Shown here: positions 31,747 to 40,180 of the stretch, in pieces | How positions within the stretch are numbered: the first letter of the stretch is position 1 | Layout of the letters: every line of letters starts with the position of its first letter | From: a virus | Strand: one strand, 5' to 3' | Length of the DNA: 64,000 nt | Virus record (IMG/VR): IMGVR_UViG_3300027754_000047 | Coordinates: 62,001 to 126,000 of that record | Made by a program: the position numbers and the translations under genes | The notes under the pieces: generated by a model | Databases searched by the model: none | Told to the model about the DNA's origin: nothing | What the model saw: the letters and a program-made list of their open reading frames with translations, nothing else

Positions 31747-34422
31747 TTAATGCAGATTTATAGCCTGTTTAAGGAAGGCTGTACGCATGCTTTTCATGCG
31801 CTTAGTGGCCGTAACTAGAGAGTTCCATAAGGGTTTAGGGCATACCAGCTTAGTTTGGTCATCCACGGTTAACTCTACGGCTCCTAACTCCTTAAGGTGG
31901 TTTATAGCTGCTACCCAGTCCACTATAGGTAGGTAGAAGAACCTCATTTGCCCCAATAGGGCAGTTAGATCAACGGTGACAGTATCATCTAGGGGGTTCT
32001 TAAGTACTACCGGCTTTCGCTTAGGTTGAGGGCCGGTAAACGTCTTAAACATACCTGACTCTATACCTTCTTGAATTAAATTGATCAAATGAATCCCTGC
32101 TGCATTAGTGTTTATGTAGCCCTTTTCGGATACAAACCGCTTAGCTAGTGCTACCGAGTTAACAGGCACTCCTAGGGATTGCGCTAGTAGATTTATGTGG
32201 TCTAGTAACGCCACGCTATTGAGCGGCCTAACTGTCAACATTAATTGTAGTAATAGCGGGAACATCTTCTCACTATTCAGTAAGGCGGTACTTTCACCGG
32301 TTAAGGGAATGTCTGCCCGTATAAAACTCCAATCTTTATCCTTACCTATAGCGGCAGCATTTAACGCATGAGTAACGACCAAGCTGTTACCTCCTTGCCC
32401 TTCTAGCCATCTGCTCAGCAACTTAGGACTAGATCTAGCTCCGTCGATAGCTACTGGCAAGTGATGTAGTATAGCCAACTCCTTGGCTTCATCTAGGTCT
32501 TTTTTAGAATTCAAAGCTACAGTAACTAGGCCGAGGTCTATACGCAGTAAGTCAAATACATACTCTGCTAAGGAGCCTTTAGCGCCGACAAGCAAAGTGT
32601 TAGTGCGAGTGCCTTGTTCTATGTTGTTGTAAATGTTAGCTAATACTGTTGCAAGGCCGGCCAGGTAAGCGGCGGCTTCTCCCCCAGGGGCTAATAGAGG
32701 CGTTAAACAGTTAATTGTATCGCCTGCCATCATACTGACCTCAGCAGCAGGTACCGGCTCTTGTGCTATTACAAACGGCATTCCTACTCTGATTTGTTGG
32801 GGGTCGATAGACATTAACGGAGTATTAAACCGAGTAGTTTCTGGGTCGTAACCTACATACCCTTGAACTGCATGTACTTCCGGGCTGCTAAAGCGTAGAA
32901 CAACGTCTAAGAATTTCTTGCGAATGCTTTCAGCTATATAGGGCTGAATAGGAACAACTCCAGCAGCCAATAGAGTAGCTATTACAGTCTTAGGACTGGA
33001 CTCCAAAGCTTCCTCATCTACTTGAAAGTTAATTTGCTGGTCATCTACCATAATGTAACCAAAGATCGATCCAGTGCCATCATGCTTGTTTCGACATATA
33101 TAGGTTACCCGCACTAGGAAATTAGTTACTGCTTCGTCTGGTATTTCCCTGGACCCTTGAATCCACAGCTTTCCATCGCGCTCCAAGAGAATTTTACCGC
33201 CCATCATTATAGGTTGGGAAGTAAAACTGTGGGTTAGGAGTTGGGCTATCTCAACTCTAACCTCTTGTGGGCAAGCAGCAAGAATTAAGTTCTTTTGGAA
33301 TTCAGTAAGGTTTAAAGCTTCTAAAGTAACTTTACTCTTTCCTAGGCCTTGACTAAGCAAGTCCGCCGTTAAGTAGTCAACAGGATCCTGCAGTTTGTAC
33401 TTGGCAATTTCTTTATGAATAATTGGCATTAGGTTATTTTGCCATAACTTAGCCACCTTCTCGGTTGGCCGCCATATATAAGGGGCATCTACGTCCAACA
33501 CCTTGAAACCTCGAATACTTACACAGGTCTTAAAGAAGGCAGTATCCGGGTCATCTTGCCAAACTACGGACTGGCCCCGTAGCGCTGTGCAGTCCAATTC
33601 CCCTACAAATCCCTTAGCTACCACCGCTATTTTGTTATAACGCTCTAAAGTGCACTTATGGTGAATTCTGGCTGCTTGCAGCGGGTGGGCCATTATGTAC
33701 GTAGTGTCGGCGTTACGTAAAGTAGCCTCGCCTAAGCCGCAAAAACCACAAGCTCGTTCGGTAAACATGTTGTGGTATAGCAGCAGGTCTTTAGGGCCAA
33801 TAAGGCCAAAGCCGCAAATGAATCCAGGCTTCATGTAAAACGGCATTACCAAAGCCCCTTCAGCGTACTTAGGAATTCCGGTTAAAGAGTCTTGTAGTAA
33901 GTCTTCTAATTCCCACCTAGGCATATAACCAAACCAATTGATAAGGCCTCTGTTGAAGGTATCTTGGCCTGACCAAAGGTTAAGTTCATTTAATCGACCT
34001 ACTGCTAAGTCGGCAGCCCTAGGGTACATGTTGGCCCTAGCCTTTTCCCAAAGCAATTGGATTCGGTTGTAGTAGGTATCGTAGAAACTACAATACAAAG
34101 CAATATCAACTGCATTTAAGGACTTTACTTTGAGTTCTTCTTGTATTTGAGCTATAATGGCTTGCGGATTTGAGATTTTGTAAGCTTGCCCGTATAGTCT
34201 AATTGCTTCACCGGCCAGCTTACACCGGTCACAACAGAACCAGGCCTCAAAAGGGGCTACTCCAGTAATAAGCATTGATGCCGTCTTGCACTTAATGCAT
34301 TTAACAAACCCGCCGGTCTTAGCCGGACAGTCTAGGCCTAACAATTTAAGAATTTTAGTATAATGTAAGGCCGTGAAGAACTCTTCGGAAGGAACATCAT
34401 CTATGAGCCGTTGGATTGACAT
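31747..34422 (-). CDS. large protein with DnaG-like zinc finger (primase/helicase-like)
   Basis: An 891-residue protein. Residues 38-72 form a CHC2-like zinc finger (CIKC then CCDRC). Residues about 195-310 read like a degenerate Toprim segment (ALVMPFYMKPGFICGFG, then VVAKGFVGELDCTALRG and VVWQDDPDTAFF). Residues about 590-700 resemble the RecA-like part of DUF927-type helicases, with a poor Walker A (LLVGAKGSLAE) and no normal GKS/T. The C-terminus has winged-helix-like segments. It may be a primase-helicase relative that lost ATPase activity, or a plasmid-like replication factor. It is the only leftward gene inside the rightward packaging and virion block. Confidence 0.7.
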   Translation of the reverse strand: MSIQRLIDDVPSEEFFTALHYTKILKLLGLDCPAKTGGFVKCIKCKTASMLITGVAPFEAWFCCDRCKLAGEAIRLYGQAYKISNPQAIIAQIQEELKVKSLNAVDIALYCSFYDTYYNRIQLLWEKARANMYPRAADLAVGRLNELNLWSGQDTFNRGLINWFGYMPRWELEDLLQDSLTGIPKYAEGALVMPFYMKPGFICGFGLIGPKDLLLYHNMFTERACGFCGLGEATLRNADTTYIMAHPLQAARIHHKCTLERYNKIAVVAKGFVGELDCTALRGQSVVWQDDPDTAFFKTCVSIRGFKVLDVDAPYIWRPTEKVAKLWQNNLMPIIHKEIAKYKLQDPVDYLTADLLSQGLGKSKVTLEALNLTEFQKNLILAACPQEVRVEIAQLLTHSFTSQPIMMGGKILLERDGKLWIQGSREIPDEAVTNFLVRVTYICRNKHDGTGSIFGYIMVDDQQINFQVDEEALESSPKTVIATLLAAGVVPIQPYIAESIRKKFLDVVLRFSSPEVHAVQGYVGYDPETTRFNTPLMSIDPQQIRVGMPFVIAQEPVPAAEVSMMAGDTINCLTPLLAPGGEAAAYLAGLATVLANIYNNIEQGTRTNTLLVGAKGSLAEYVFDLLRIDLGLVTVALNSKKDLDEAKELAILHHLPVAIDGARSSPKLLSRWLEGQGGNSLVVTHALNAAAIGKDKDWSFIRADIPLTGESTALLNSEKMFPLLLQLMLTVRPLNSVALLDHINLLAQSLGVPVNSVALAKRFVSEKGYINTNAAGIHLINLIQEGIESGMFKTFTGPQPKRKPVVLKNPLDDTVTVDLTALLGQMRFFYLPIVDWVAAINHLKELGAVELTVDDQTKLVCPKPLWNSLVTATKRMKSMRTAFLKQAINLH

Positions 34423-35875
34423 AACTAGTGACGTCTCGAAAAGGTACTACAACGCATTTACACAACAAGTGGAGATGCCTGAGTACGTAAAAACCGCTAA
34501 TATCCTAACTGCTGAGGCTGCGGTTGGCATAGATTCTAACTCTTTTGCTGACTCGCAGCACCGAAAGTTTGCCTTAAATACTAAGGCTAACTGCTGGTGT
34601 TCAGCCCTTTATTTCTACGGAAACCAGTGTAACAACAAAGCTGAATGCAAACAAACCGAAGCTAAGCTAGCCTCGGCTGCAAATATCTGGGGTATCAACT
34701 CCGACATTGCGCGAATTAAGCAAGCATTTAGTACTCAAGCCGTAGAAGTTACCTACGCTTTAAGCTTTACCCATAAGGGTACGGTAGTCAACCGCTGCCC
34801 TGATCACACTAAGGCAGCTGCTACGGCTAGTGCTCAGTGGTTATTTGATAACCGGTTTAACTTTCCGGTAACCACGCAAAAGCAAGCAGCAGCCAGACTT
34901 TACGCTAAAGTCGATGCCGTTAAGTTAGGGCACTCTGCTGCCAACTACCTAGACCGCTTAGTTAATCCCGACTGCTACAGTACGCTTAATACTAAGATTG
35001 CATTAGCTATCACGGATCGGCTACACGCAGTACCTACAACTAAGTGGACTGAACTAGAAGACACCTTGCTTAAGTTCGCTAATTCGCTCAACGCAGCTCC
35101 CTTCGAGATTTGCCAAGAGCCTAGTATCATTGCAACTGCATTAGAAAACTTAGATGTAAAGCACGGGTTTACAGCTAAGTGGGGTTCTAGTTTTCAACAC
35201 CCTGTCGATGTTTGCTTCCGGGCTAACCTTACTAAGGTAGCTGCAGCTGTTGACAGTACTATTCACCTTGTTACAGGCACTCCCGTTGATCTTAATAAGA
35301 TCAGCGACTTTCAATTGGAAAAAGGCCTTAAGATTGCAGGGGATGATTTCTTAGCTTACTGTCAAACCGATGGTTTAAATGTAGACCGCAATAAAGCAGC
35401 TGAGATTTTACCTACGTTGCCTAAGCCTGAAGCTCATAGATTTGAAGCAGCCATTAAGAAAGCTGGGTACAACCCAGAAACAGCTTACACCTTAATGGAT
35501 CGTTTGTTTGATAAGGAGAGCCAAGGCCCAGCAGGCCCCCCAATGCCAGGCCCTGCCCCAGAGCCTAATCCTTATGCTTTACAGCAGGGCGAAAATGACG
35601 CAAACCACGGCAATCGCTTGCAAGGTATGCAACAAGCAGCAGATGCAGCTAGAGCCCAAGCTGACTCATTAAATGAAGACGCCGATCAAGCTGACCTAGA
35701 TATTGAAGCGGCCCAAGCTCAAGCTGAAGCCGACCAACACCGTAGAGCCCGCATTGTCAATCCTCAATTGCCTATGCAGCCTGAACTAAAGCAAGCTGCC
35801 GCCGAGCCGGCAGTAGGTTGCACCAACCCAGATTGCGATTGCCTAAACTGCACAAACCCCAACTGCGGTAAATAA
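34403..35875 (+). CDS. putative virion-associated protein with Cys-rich C-terminus (490 aa)
   Basis: I start at ATG 34403 because GGAAGGA lies about nine bases upstream; a GTG at 34373 would extend it. Residues 1-360 are mainly helical with no recognised domain. A Pro-rich hinge (GPPMPGPAPEPNP) is followed by a charged coiled-coil stretch rich in Ala, Gln and Asp. The last 18 residues are a Cys motif (CTNPDCDCLNCTNPNCGK) with zinc-knuckle-like spacing. Its place before small virion-type genes suggests a structural or assembly role. Its start overlaps the divergent 891-residue gene by 20 bases. Confidence 0.75.
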   Translation: MSRWIDITSDVSKRYYNAFTQQVEMPEYVKTANILTAEAAVGIDSNSFADSQHRKFALNTKANCWCSALYFYGNQCNNKAECKQTEAKLASAANIWGINSDIARIKQAFSTQAVEVTYALSFTHKGTVVNRCPDHTKAAATASAQWLFDNRFNFPVTTQKQAAARLYAKVDAVKLGHSAANYLDRLVNPDCYSTLNTKIALAITDRLHAVPTTKWTELEDTLLKFANSLNAAPFEICQEPSIIATALENLDVKHGFTAKWGSSFQHPVDVCFRANLTKVAAAVDSTIHLVTGTPVDLNKISDFQLEKGLKIAGDDFLAYCQTDGLNVDRNKAAEILPTLPKPEAHRFEAAIKKAGYNPETAYTLMDRLFDKESQGPAGPPMPGPAPEPNPYALQQGENDANHGNRLQGMQQAADAARAQADSLNEDADQADLDIEAAQAQAEADQHRRARIVNPQLPMQPELKQAAAEPAVGCTNPDCDCLNCTNPNCGK

Positions 35876-35882
35876 AACAACA

Positions 35883-36362
35883 ATGATTAAAATAGCCAAC
35901 AATTTAGCTAACCTAGTAATTAAGCAGGCTGAATTGACCTCTGTCAAACAATCAGAGTGGTGGAACCCTATGAGCTGGTTTAGCTCAAGTTCCCCTGCTC
36001 AGGTTGCTCCGCCTCCTTCGACTTTAGGCTCTATGGAGTCCCAGTCTGAACGGGACGAGGCCCGGCAAGAAGCATTAGATAAGCAGATGCAAGCAGCAGG
36101 ATTATTAAATAAGGGACCTCAGCAAGTAAGAGGCGGGGCCTTAATTAAACCAGACGGCAAAGCGGTTGATCCTGCTAGACAAGCTCAAGTAGATGCAGCC
36201 AACAATGCTCGTAAGGCAATTGGTATGACAACAGCACCAGTAGCTAAACCTATAGCTCCAGTAACTAGTACTGGAGCAGTAGTAACTAAACCTATAGCTC
36301 CAGTAGCTAAACCAAAAGGCGTACCTTCAGGACAAGGCGGAGCAGGAATAGACGAGTATTAA
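35883..36362 (+). CDS. leader-bearing virion-region protein (159 aa)
   Basis: The protein starts MIKIANNLANLVIKQAE, a leader shared with the 180-residue gene at 39629. The rest is low-complexity: a Trp-containing segment (SEWWNPMSWFSSSS), a charged helix (SERDEARQEALDKQMQAAG) and a Pro/Ala/Val repeat (PVAKPIAPV, three versions). No enzyme motif. The layout of short leader plus disordered body resembles phage internal head or scaffold-type proteins, which is inference. Confidence 0.75.
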   Translation: MIKIANNLANLVIKQAELTSVKQSEWWNPMSWFSSSSPAQVAPPPSTLGSMESQSERDEARQEALDKQMQAAGLLNKGPQQVRGGALIKPDGKAVDPARQAQVDAANNARKAIGMTTAPVAKPIAPVTSTGAVVTKPIAPVAKPKGVPSGQGGAGIDEY

Positions 36363-36372
36363 AATGATTAAA
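36361..36372 (+). repeat. 12-bp direct repeat, left copy
   Basis: AAAATGATTAAA. An identical copy lies at 38909-38920. The two bound a 2.5 kb segment carrying two genes with unusual codon use. The repeat contains the start codon and first codons of the shared leader sequence. Confidence 0.8.
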
Positions 36373-36399
36373 ATTGCTAACCCTAAATACAACCAATGA
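36364..36399 (+). CDS. 11-codon leader remnant ORF
   Basis: ATG at 36364 reads MIKIANPKYNQ and stops with TGA that overlaps the next ATG (ATGA). The first six residues equal the start of the 159-residue leader-bearing protein. This looks like the 5' remnant of a leader-bearing gene whose body was replaced, and it may still couple translation to the downstream gene. Confidence 0.5.
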   Translation: MIKIANPKYNQ

Positions 36400-37814
36400 C
36401 CGATTTTTTAGCTGAAGCATCCTCTATTTTTAATTCAAAGTTCCGAGTTCAGTTCGGCTTTGATGGAGTGCATTCAAGTGCGTTGAATGGACCAGGTGAA
36501 ATGAGAAGAGCGGCTGGTTGGGGAGCAGACTCTACTCAGTTTACTTGGAAGAGATTTGTAACTTTAGAGGACACGTATAATCCTTATCCCAATCAATTGA
36601 ATCCTTGGAGTCTTAAAAAATGGTACTTATGGGGGTGTAGAAAATTCCACTTCCATTGCCCCTTTGGGCGAGTGGCAGAAGGTAGGACTCAGGGAATGGT
36701 ATATGAGGTGGATCAATACCTAACTGCTAAAGATGGGCTGATTGTAGGAGAGCAGATACAAAACACTGCTTGTCCTTGGATGGTGTGTGATTTTGTTGTT
36801 GTCATTAAAGCCTTGACAACAGGGAAAAAAGGTACGCTAGACGCTGCAACCTGGAATGCTTGGACTAAGGGGCCGGATGCATGGTTTAACCCAAGTGAGC
36901 CTATCGACCTAATAGTCTATATTGGGGGTATGGCCGATCCAGCAATATCTGATGCGGCATTTGGGGCATACATCGATAGATGGGAAGCTTTGTTTAAAGC
37001 TGACCCAGCAGCGGGACTTAAAAGACTTAAAGCATCTGTTGCTCCACTAATCTCTGCTAACTGTAAAATTGGATTTGATGCCAGTGTTGCTGCTCCTGGA
37101 TCTGTTCCAGGTGCTAACGTACCACTAACATCTCAGAATAAGGAATTACAGCAAGGGTGGTGGACTTTTTGGAAATGGGTAGAGACTAAGATAGGTAAAC
37201 AAAGAATGTACGTTGAGTCTCATCCATTTAAAAAGGATGGCTTATCTAATCCTTACCTTGGCTATAATGTAATTGCAGACGACGATTGGTCCTATTCAAA
37301 GTGTTGCCCTGCTCAACCAAAAGGAGGAAGCGGAGCACACATGACTAGCGAGATGGGTGCAGCAGAGTTCTGGAGATGCATATGGCAAACTGCAGGAACT
37401 AGAACTCCTCTTATTTCAACTACTACTGGCGCTGTTACAGTGGCTGAAAGGTACGCATTCTTAGAAGCAGCAACAAAAAGCGTTACCAGTTTTCCTTGTG
37501 ATTTTGATGACTCAACTGAATTGAGACTAACCGCAGCAACTTGCTGTGAAGCAAATCACAACTACTATTGGGGAGATTTGTGGGCAGATATCATCGTGTA
37601 CCATTTATTGAATAAGCAACATATCCGGGGAGAAACAAATCCCAAAGGTAATAACACAAAGAACGGAATAATGGTTGGAGCAAGTCTTTTACAGATCTTG
37701 CCCTCGGCTTTTGTAGGAGACTCTAGATGTGATAGACAGTTTGGTGTTTTGTTTAAAACAAAAGACAGCTTCATAGAATATTTAGCAGAAAAGATGTCAC
37801 TTAGCTCCGTATAA
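36396..37814 (+). CDS. hypothetical cassette protein 1 (472 aa)
   Basis: A 472-residue protein rich in Trp and Cys with alpha/beta character (DGVHSSALNGPGEMRRAAGW; KKWYLWGCRKFHFHCPFG; PIDLIVYIGGMADP; KQRMYVESHPF). Alternating strands and helices with acidic and aromatic strand ends suggest a TIM-barrel or glycoside-hydrolase-like fold, but no catalytic signature is certain. Arginine is coded by AGA/AGG in 15 of 17 cases, against about 1 of 8 in the neighbouring 38934 gene, which points to foreign origin. It starts through an ATGA overlap with a leader remnant. Confidence 0.75.
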   Translation: MTDFLAEASSIFNSKFRVQFGFDGVHSSALNGPGEMRRAAGWGADSTQFTWKRFVTLEDTYNPYPNQLNPWSLKKWYLWGCRKFHFHCPFGRVAEGRTQGMVYEVDQYLTAKDGLIVGEQIQNTACPWMVCDFVVVIKALTTGKKGTLDAATWNAWTKGPDAWFNPSEPIDLIVYIGGMADPAISDAAFGAYIDRWEALFKADPAAGLKRLKASVAPLISANCKIGFDASVAAPGSVPGANVPLTSQNKELQQGWWTFWKWVETKIGKQRMYVESHPFKKDGLSNPYLGYNVIADDDWSYSKCCPAQPKGGSGAHMTSEMGAAEFWRCIWQTAGTRTPLISTTTGAVTVAERYAFLEAATKSVTSFPCDFDDSTELRLTAATCCEANHNYYWGDLWADIIVYHLLNKQHIRGETNPKGNNTKNGIMVGASLLQILPSAFVGDSRCDRQFGVLFKTKDSFIEYLAEKMSLSSV

Positions 37815-37841
37815 CTGCTAGTAATCAAAAAGGAAATCAAT

Positions 37842-38915
37842 ATGGCCGTACTGAGAAACTACATAGCATCCATACACGACATACATGAGTACTGGGTACG
37901 GCCTGTGCTAGCTCCTAGGCAGGATGCTGGCCAGAAGGGGTATAACCCTTTGTGTCAGGGAGCTGCCGTAAACTGGTCTGGCGTAAGCCTACGCTCTCGA
38001 GCGTTTGCGTCAGCCTTTCCAGTTGCAATGAGAATAAGCCTAGTGATACCGTTCAACGAAAACGATATCAACTTCTACAACACTGCAAATCCGTGCGTAG
38101 TGCTCATATCGCCAAGCCACGGGCTGGTGTGTCAGCATTATAGGGGAACATTCGACCGGGGCCCGAGCGAGGAATACACTTTCCTCGGTCAGTCCGGCAC
38201 TCGGCACACTCGAAACGTCACGAAGGCAACGCTAAACATAGGCGCCGACCATACGCTGTTGGAGTTTGCTTCTCCGTTTCCCGATGATGTCACGGTATAC
38301 GATCACATAGCAGACGTCAGGTACATACCGCAGGGCAGGACCCTATGGGTTCACGACTGCAACGGCAAGGCGTACAAGTTGCAAATGCGGTCTGCAATTT
38401 ATCGACAGGAAACTGTAAACGGAGCGCTAAAGTTTGTAGACAAAACTAACGGTTATGTTGCAGACGCGTTCCTAGACGCAAACAACCTGGGAGCAACGAA
38501 TGGCAATGTGGCTCCGACCATATGGGTGGGAGACAGCGGCTCTCCTACATTCGTTATTGACGACGCCGGACGAACGATATTCATAGGACTCTATTCAGGC
38601 GGAATGCATGTGGACGAGGCTGAGCTAGCTGCGATAAATGCGCAGTTGCAGCCCATGGGATATTCCGTTCAGCATGTGAAGCTATCCGCAAAGCTAGAAG
38701 ACGTAAACGGCGACGGAACTGTTGACGGATCGGATATGGCTATGGTGCTTTCTGCATGGGGAGCCGCACTCAAGGACGTCAACGGAGACGGAGTGGTTGA
38801 TGCACAAGATCTGGCTAAGGTCATGGCAGCTTGGGGTGCATACGAATTAGCAAGAAGTAGTGTTCCTGTTACAGCAATCGACGCGCCAATAAGTTCTAGT
38901 ACAATACGAAAATGA
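37842..38915 (+). CDS. trypsin-fold protein with dockerin-like EF-hand pair
   Basis: Residues about 40-260 show a chymotrypsin-fold pattern: VCQHYRG (His 98), ADHTLLEF (Asp 136) and WVGDSGSP (Ser about 232). Residues 287-298 and 312-323 are two calcium-binding loops, DVNGDGTVDGSD and DVNGDGVVDAQD, each followed by a helix ending in AWGA, as in type I dockerins. Proteolysis or calcium-dependent attachment to a cohesin-like partner is therefore possible. Isoleucine is coded by ATA in 15 of 19 cases, unlike neighbours. A second protein with the same trypsin-fold module is encoded at 49252-52143. An AAGGA lies seven bases before the ATG. Confidence 0.8.
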   Translation: MAVLRNYIASIHDIHEYWVRPVLAPRQDAGQKGYNPLCQGAAVNWSGVSLRSRAFASAFPVAMRISLVIPFNENDINFYNTANPCVVLISPSHGLVCQHYRGTFDRGPSEEYTFLGQSGTRHTRNVTKATLNIGADHTLLEFASPFPDDVTVYDHIADVRYIPQGRTLWVHDCNGKAYKLQMRSAIYRQETVNGALKFVDKTNGYVADAFLDANNLGATNGNVAPTIWVGDSGSPTFVIDDAGRTIFIGLYSGGMHVDEAELAAINAQLQPMGYSVQHVKLSAKLEDVNGDGTVDGSDMAMVLSAWGAALKDVNGDGVVDAQDLAKVMAAWGAYELARSSVPVTAIDAPISSSTIRK

Positions 38916-38920
38916 TTAAA
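38909..38920 (+). repeat. 12-bp direct repeat, right copy
   Basis: AAAATGATTAAA, identical to 36361-36372, immediately at the end of the trypsin/dockerin gene. It marks the right boundary of the proposed cassette. Confidence 0.8.
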
Positions 38921-38944
38921 CTGGAAGGCTATAATGCCCGTTAA
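38912..38944 (+). CDS. 10-codon leader remnant ORF
   Basis: ATG at 38912 overlaps the TGA of the trypsin/dockerin gene and reads MIKLEGYNAR before TAA. Only the first four residues match the leader family. It contains GGAAGG, which serves as the ribosome-binding site for the gene at 38934, so the sequence may be kept for that reason rather than for the peptide. Confidence 0.35.
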   Translation: MIKLEGYNAR

Positions 38945-39632
38945 AAGCGTTACATCTCAACAAACCTACCAGCAGTTATGGCAAGACCGGGGCACTATTG
39001 GCTCGGTTTTGTTAACCCTAGTCTTGGACTCTTATGGCCAAGAAATATTTGATATGGATCCACAAGGCTTTCGCCTAGAATTGGAAGAATGCTTTGGAGT
39101 AGCTGACATTCCTGCTATTAGCACTGACAAAGTGTGGACGTTGTGGTCTGCTTTAACCACAGACCTGGTACATACCGATCCAGCTACCTTTATTAATGCC
39201 GCTAATGTTTTAAACGGTACGCCGTTAAGCCACGACATCTTTGATATAGCAGACGTCTACGAGTGCGCTTGGGCTGTTACAGAATTAACGCTATTAGATC
39301 CTACTACTCCAGAGCGTTTAGGCTCCGGAGTGCGGCGGTATATAGGAGAGGTCTGTAAGGAGCAAGGCTTGTATAGGCCGCCAGAGACCCTAGTACAAGT
39401 AGCTGACTTTGGGGGGCGCAACTACGCTAGTAACATCGAATCGCATGCGGTAGATAATGTAGAACTACAAACTATGCTAAAGGCGCAGCAAGAGTTTTCC
39501 AATGATGTTAAGGCCTACGTCAATCGTCAAACCAACAAGCTTATGCTACAATTGAACAACACACCTCTAATTAACAAAGACTCAGCTAGTTGGAATAAGT
39601 TTGTCGGTAACTTTGGTAAGGTAACTAAATGA
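38934..39632 (+). CDS. hypothetical protein (232 aa)
   Basis: A 232-residue helical protein (TYQQLWQDRGTIGSVLLTLV; ADVYECAWAVTELTLLDP) with a helical, Gln/Asn-rich C-terminus. Codon use matches the phage background, unlike the two genes before it. It overlaps the next gene by ATGA. A structural or assembly role is inferred from position; no motif is recognised. Confidence 0.75.
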   Translation: MPVKSVTSQQTYQQLWQDRGTIGSVLLTLVLDSYGQEIFDMDPQGFRLELEECFGVADIPAISTDKVWTLWSALTTDLVHTDPATFINAANVLNGTPLSHDIFDIADVYECAWAVTELTLLDPTTPERLGSGVRRYIGEVCKEQGLYRPPETLVQVADFGGRNYASNIESHAVDNVELQTMLKAQQEFSNDVKAYVNRQTNKLMLQLNNTPLINKDSASWNKFVGNFGKVTK

Positions 39633-40171
39633 TTAAACTAGCAAACAACCTAACTAACCTAGTACTTAAGCAAGCCGGAGATCCTCAAGTAGGGTTTTCA
39701 GATGCTCAAGTTAAATGTACTCCTGGTATTGGGTGTAAGCGCTTATTGTCTAAAGCTGAGTTAGCCGAGGTTGCAGCAGCTGAAGCAAATATGCTACCTA
39801 ACTTATTTGCTCAGCAAGGCGACCCGGTAAGCAGCCTAGTGTCTAGTCCTGGTTGGGCAGGCATTGGCCACGGTATTCTAGGGGCAGGTCTAGGCGGCGG
39901 TGCAGGTTACCTAGGGGCCAATATGACCAATAATAACGCAGCCCTAGGCTCAGGTATAGGCGCTGCCGCAGGCGGCCTATTAGGCTTGATCTACGGCACA
40001 GTAAATCGCACTCGTACTAATAACGACATTATGGACCTAATGGAAGATTTGCCAGTAGGTGCAGACATCGGAGATATAGAAACGTTTCACGACCCTAAGA
40101 TTCGAGCTCAAATTGCAAGAGATTTCCAGCGCCAAATGTTGCGCCGAGGTATAGTTAACTCCTCTCAGTAA
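39629..40171 (+). CDS. leader-bearing protein with glycine-zipper segment (180 aa)
   Basis: The protein starts MIKLANNLTNLVLKQAG, the second full copy of the shared leader. Residues about 75-125 form a glycine-zipper pair of helices (GHGILGAGLGGGAGYLGA; GSGIGAAAGGLLGLIYG), able to insert into or oligomerise in a membrane. The C-terminus is charged and helical. Phage proteins with such segments can be internal virion proteins that act during DNA ejection, which is inference here. Confidence 0.75.
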   Translation: MIKLANNLTNLVLKQAGDPQVGFSDAQVKCTPGIGCKRLLSKAELAEVAAAEANMLPNLFAQQGDPVSSLVSSPGWAGIGHGILGAGLGGGAGYLGANMTNNNAALGSGIGAAAGGLLGLIYGTVNRTRTNNDIMDLMEDLPVGADIGDIETFHDPKIRAQIARDFQRQMLRRGIVNSSQ

Positions 40172-40180
40172 GAAAATATA

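Noticed and set aside
36396-37814. Assignment of cassette protein 1 as a glycoside hydrolase
   Set aside because: Alternating strands and aromatic residues are suggestive, but no catalytic acid pair or family signature could be identified.
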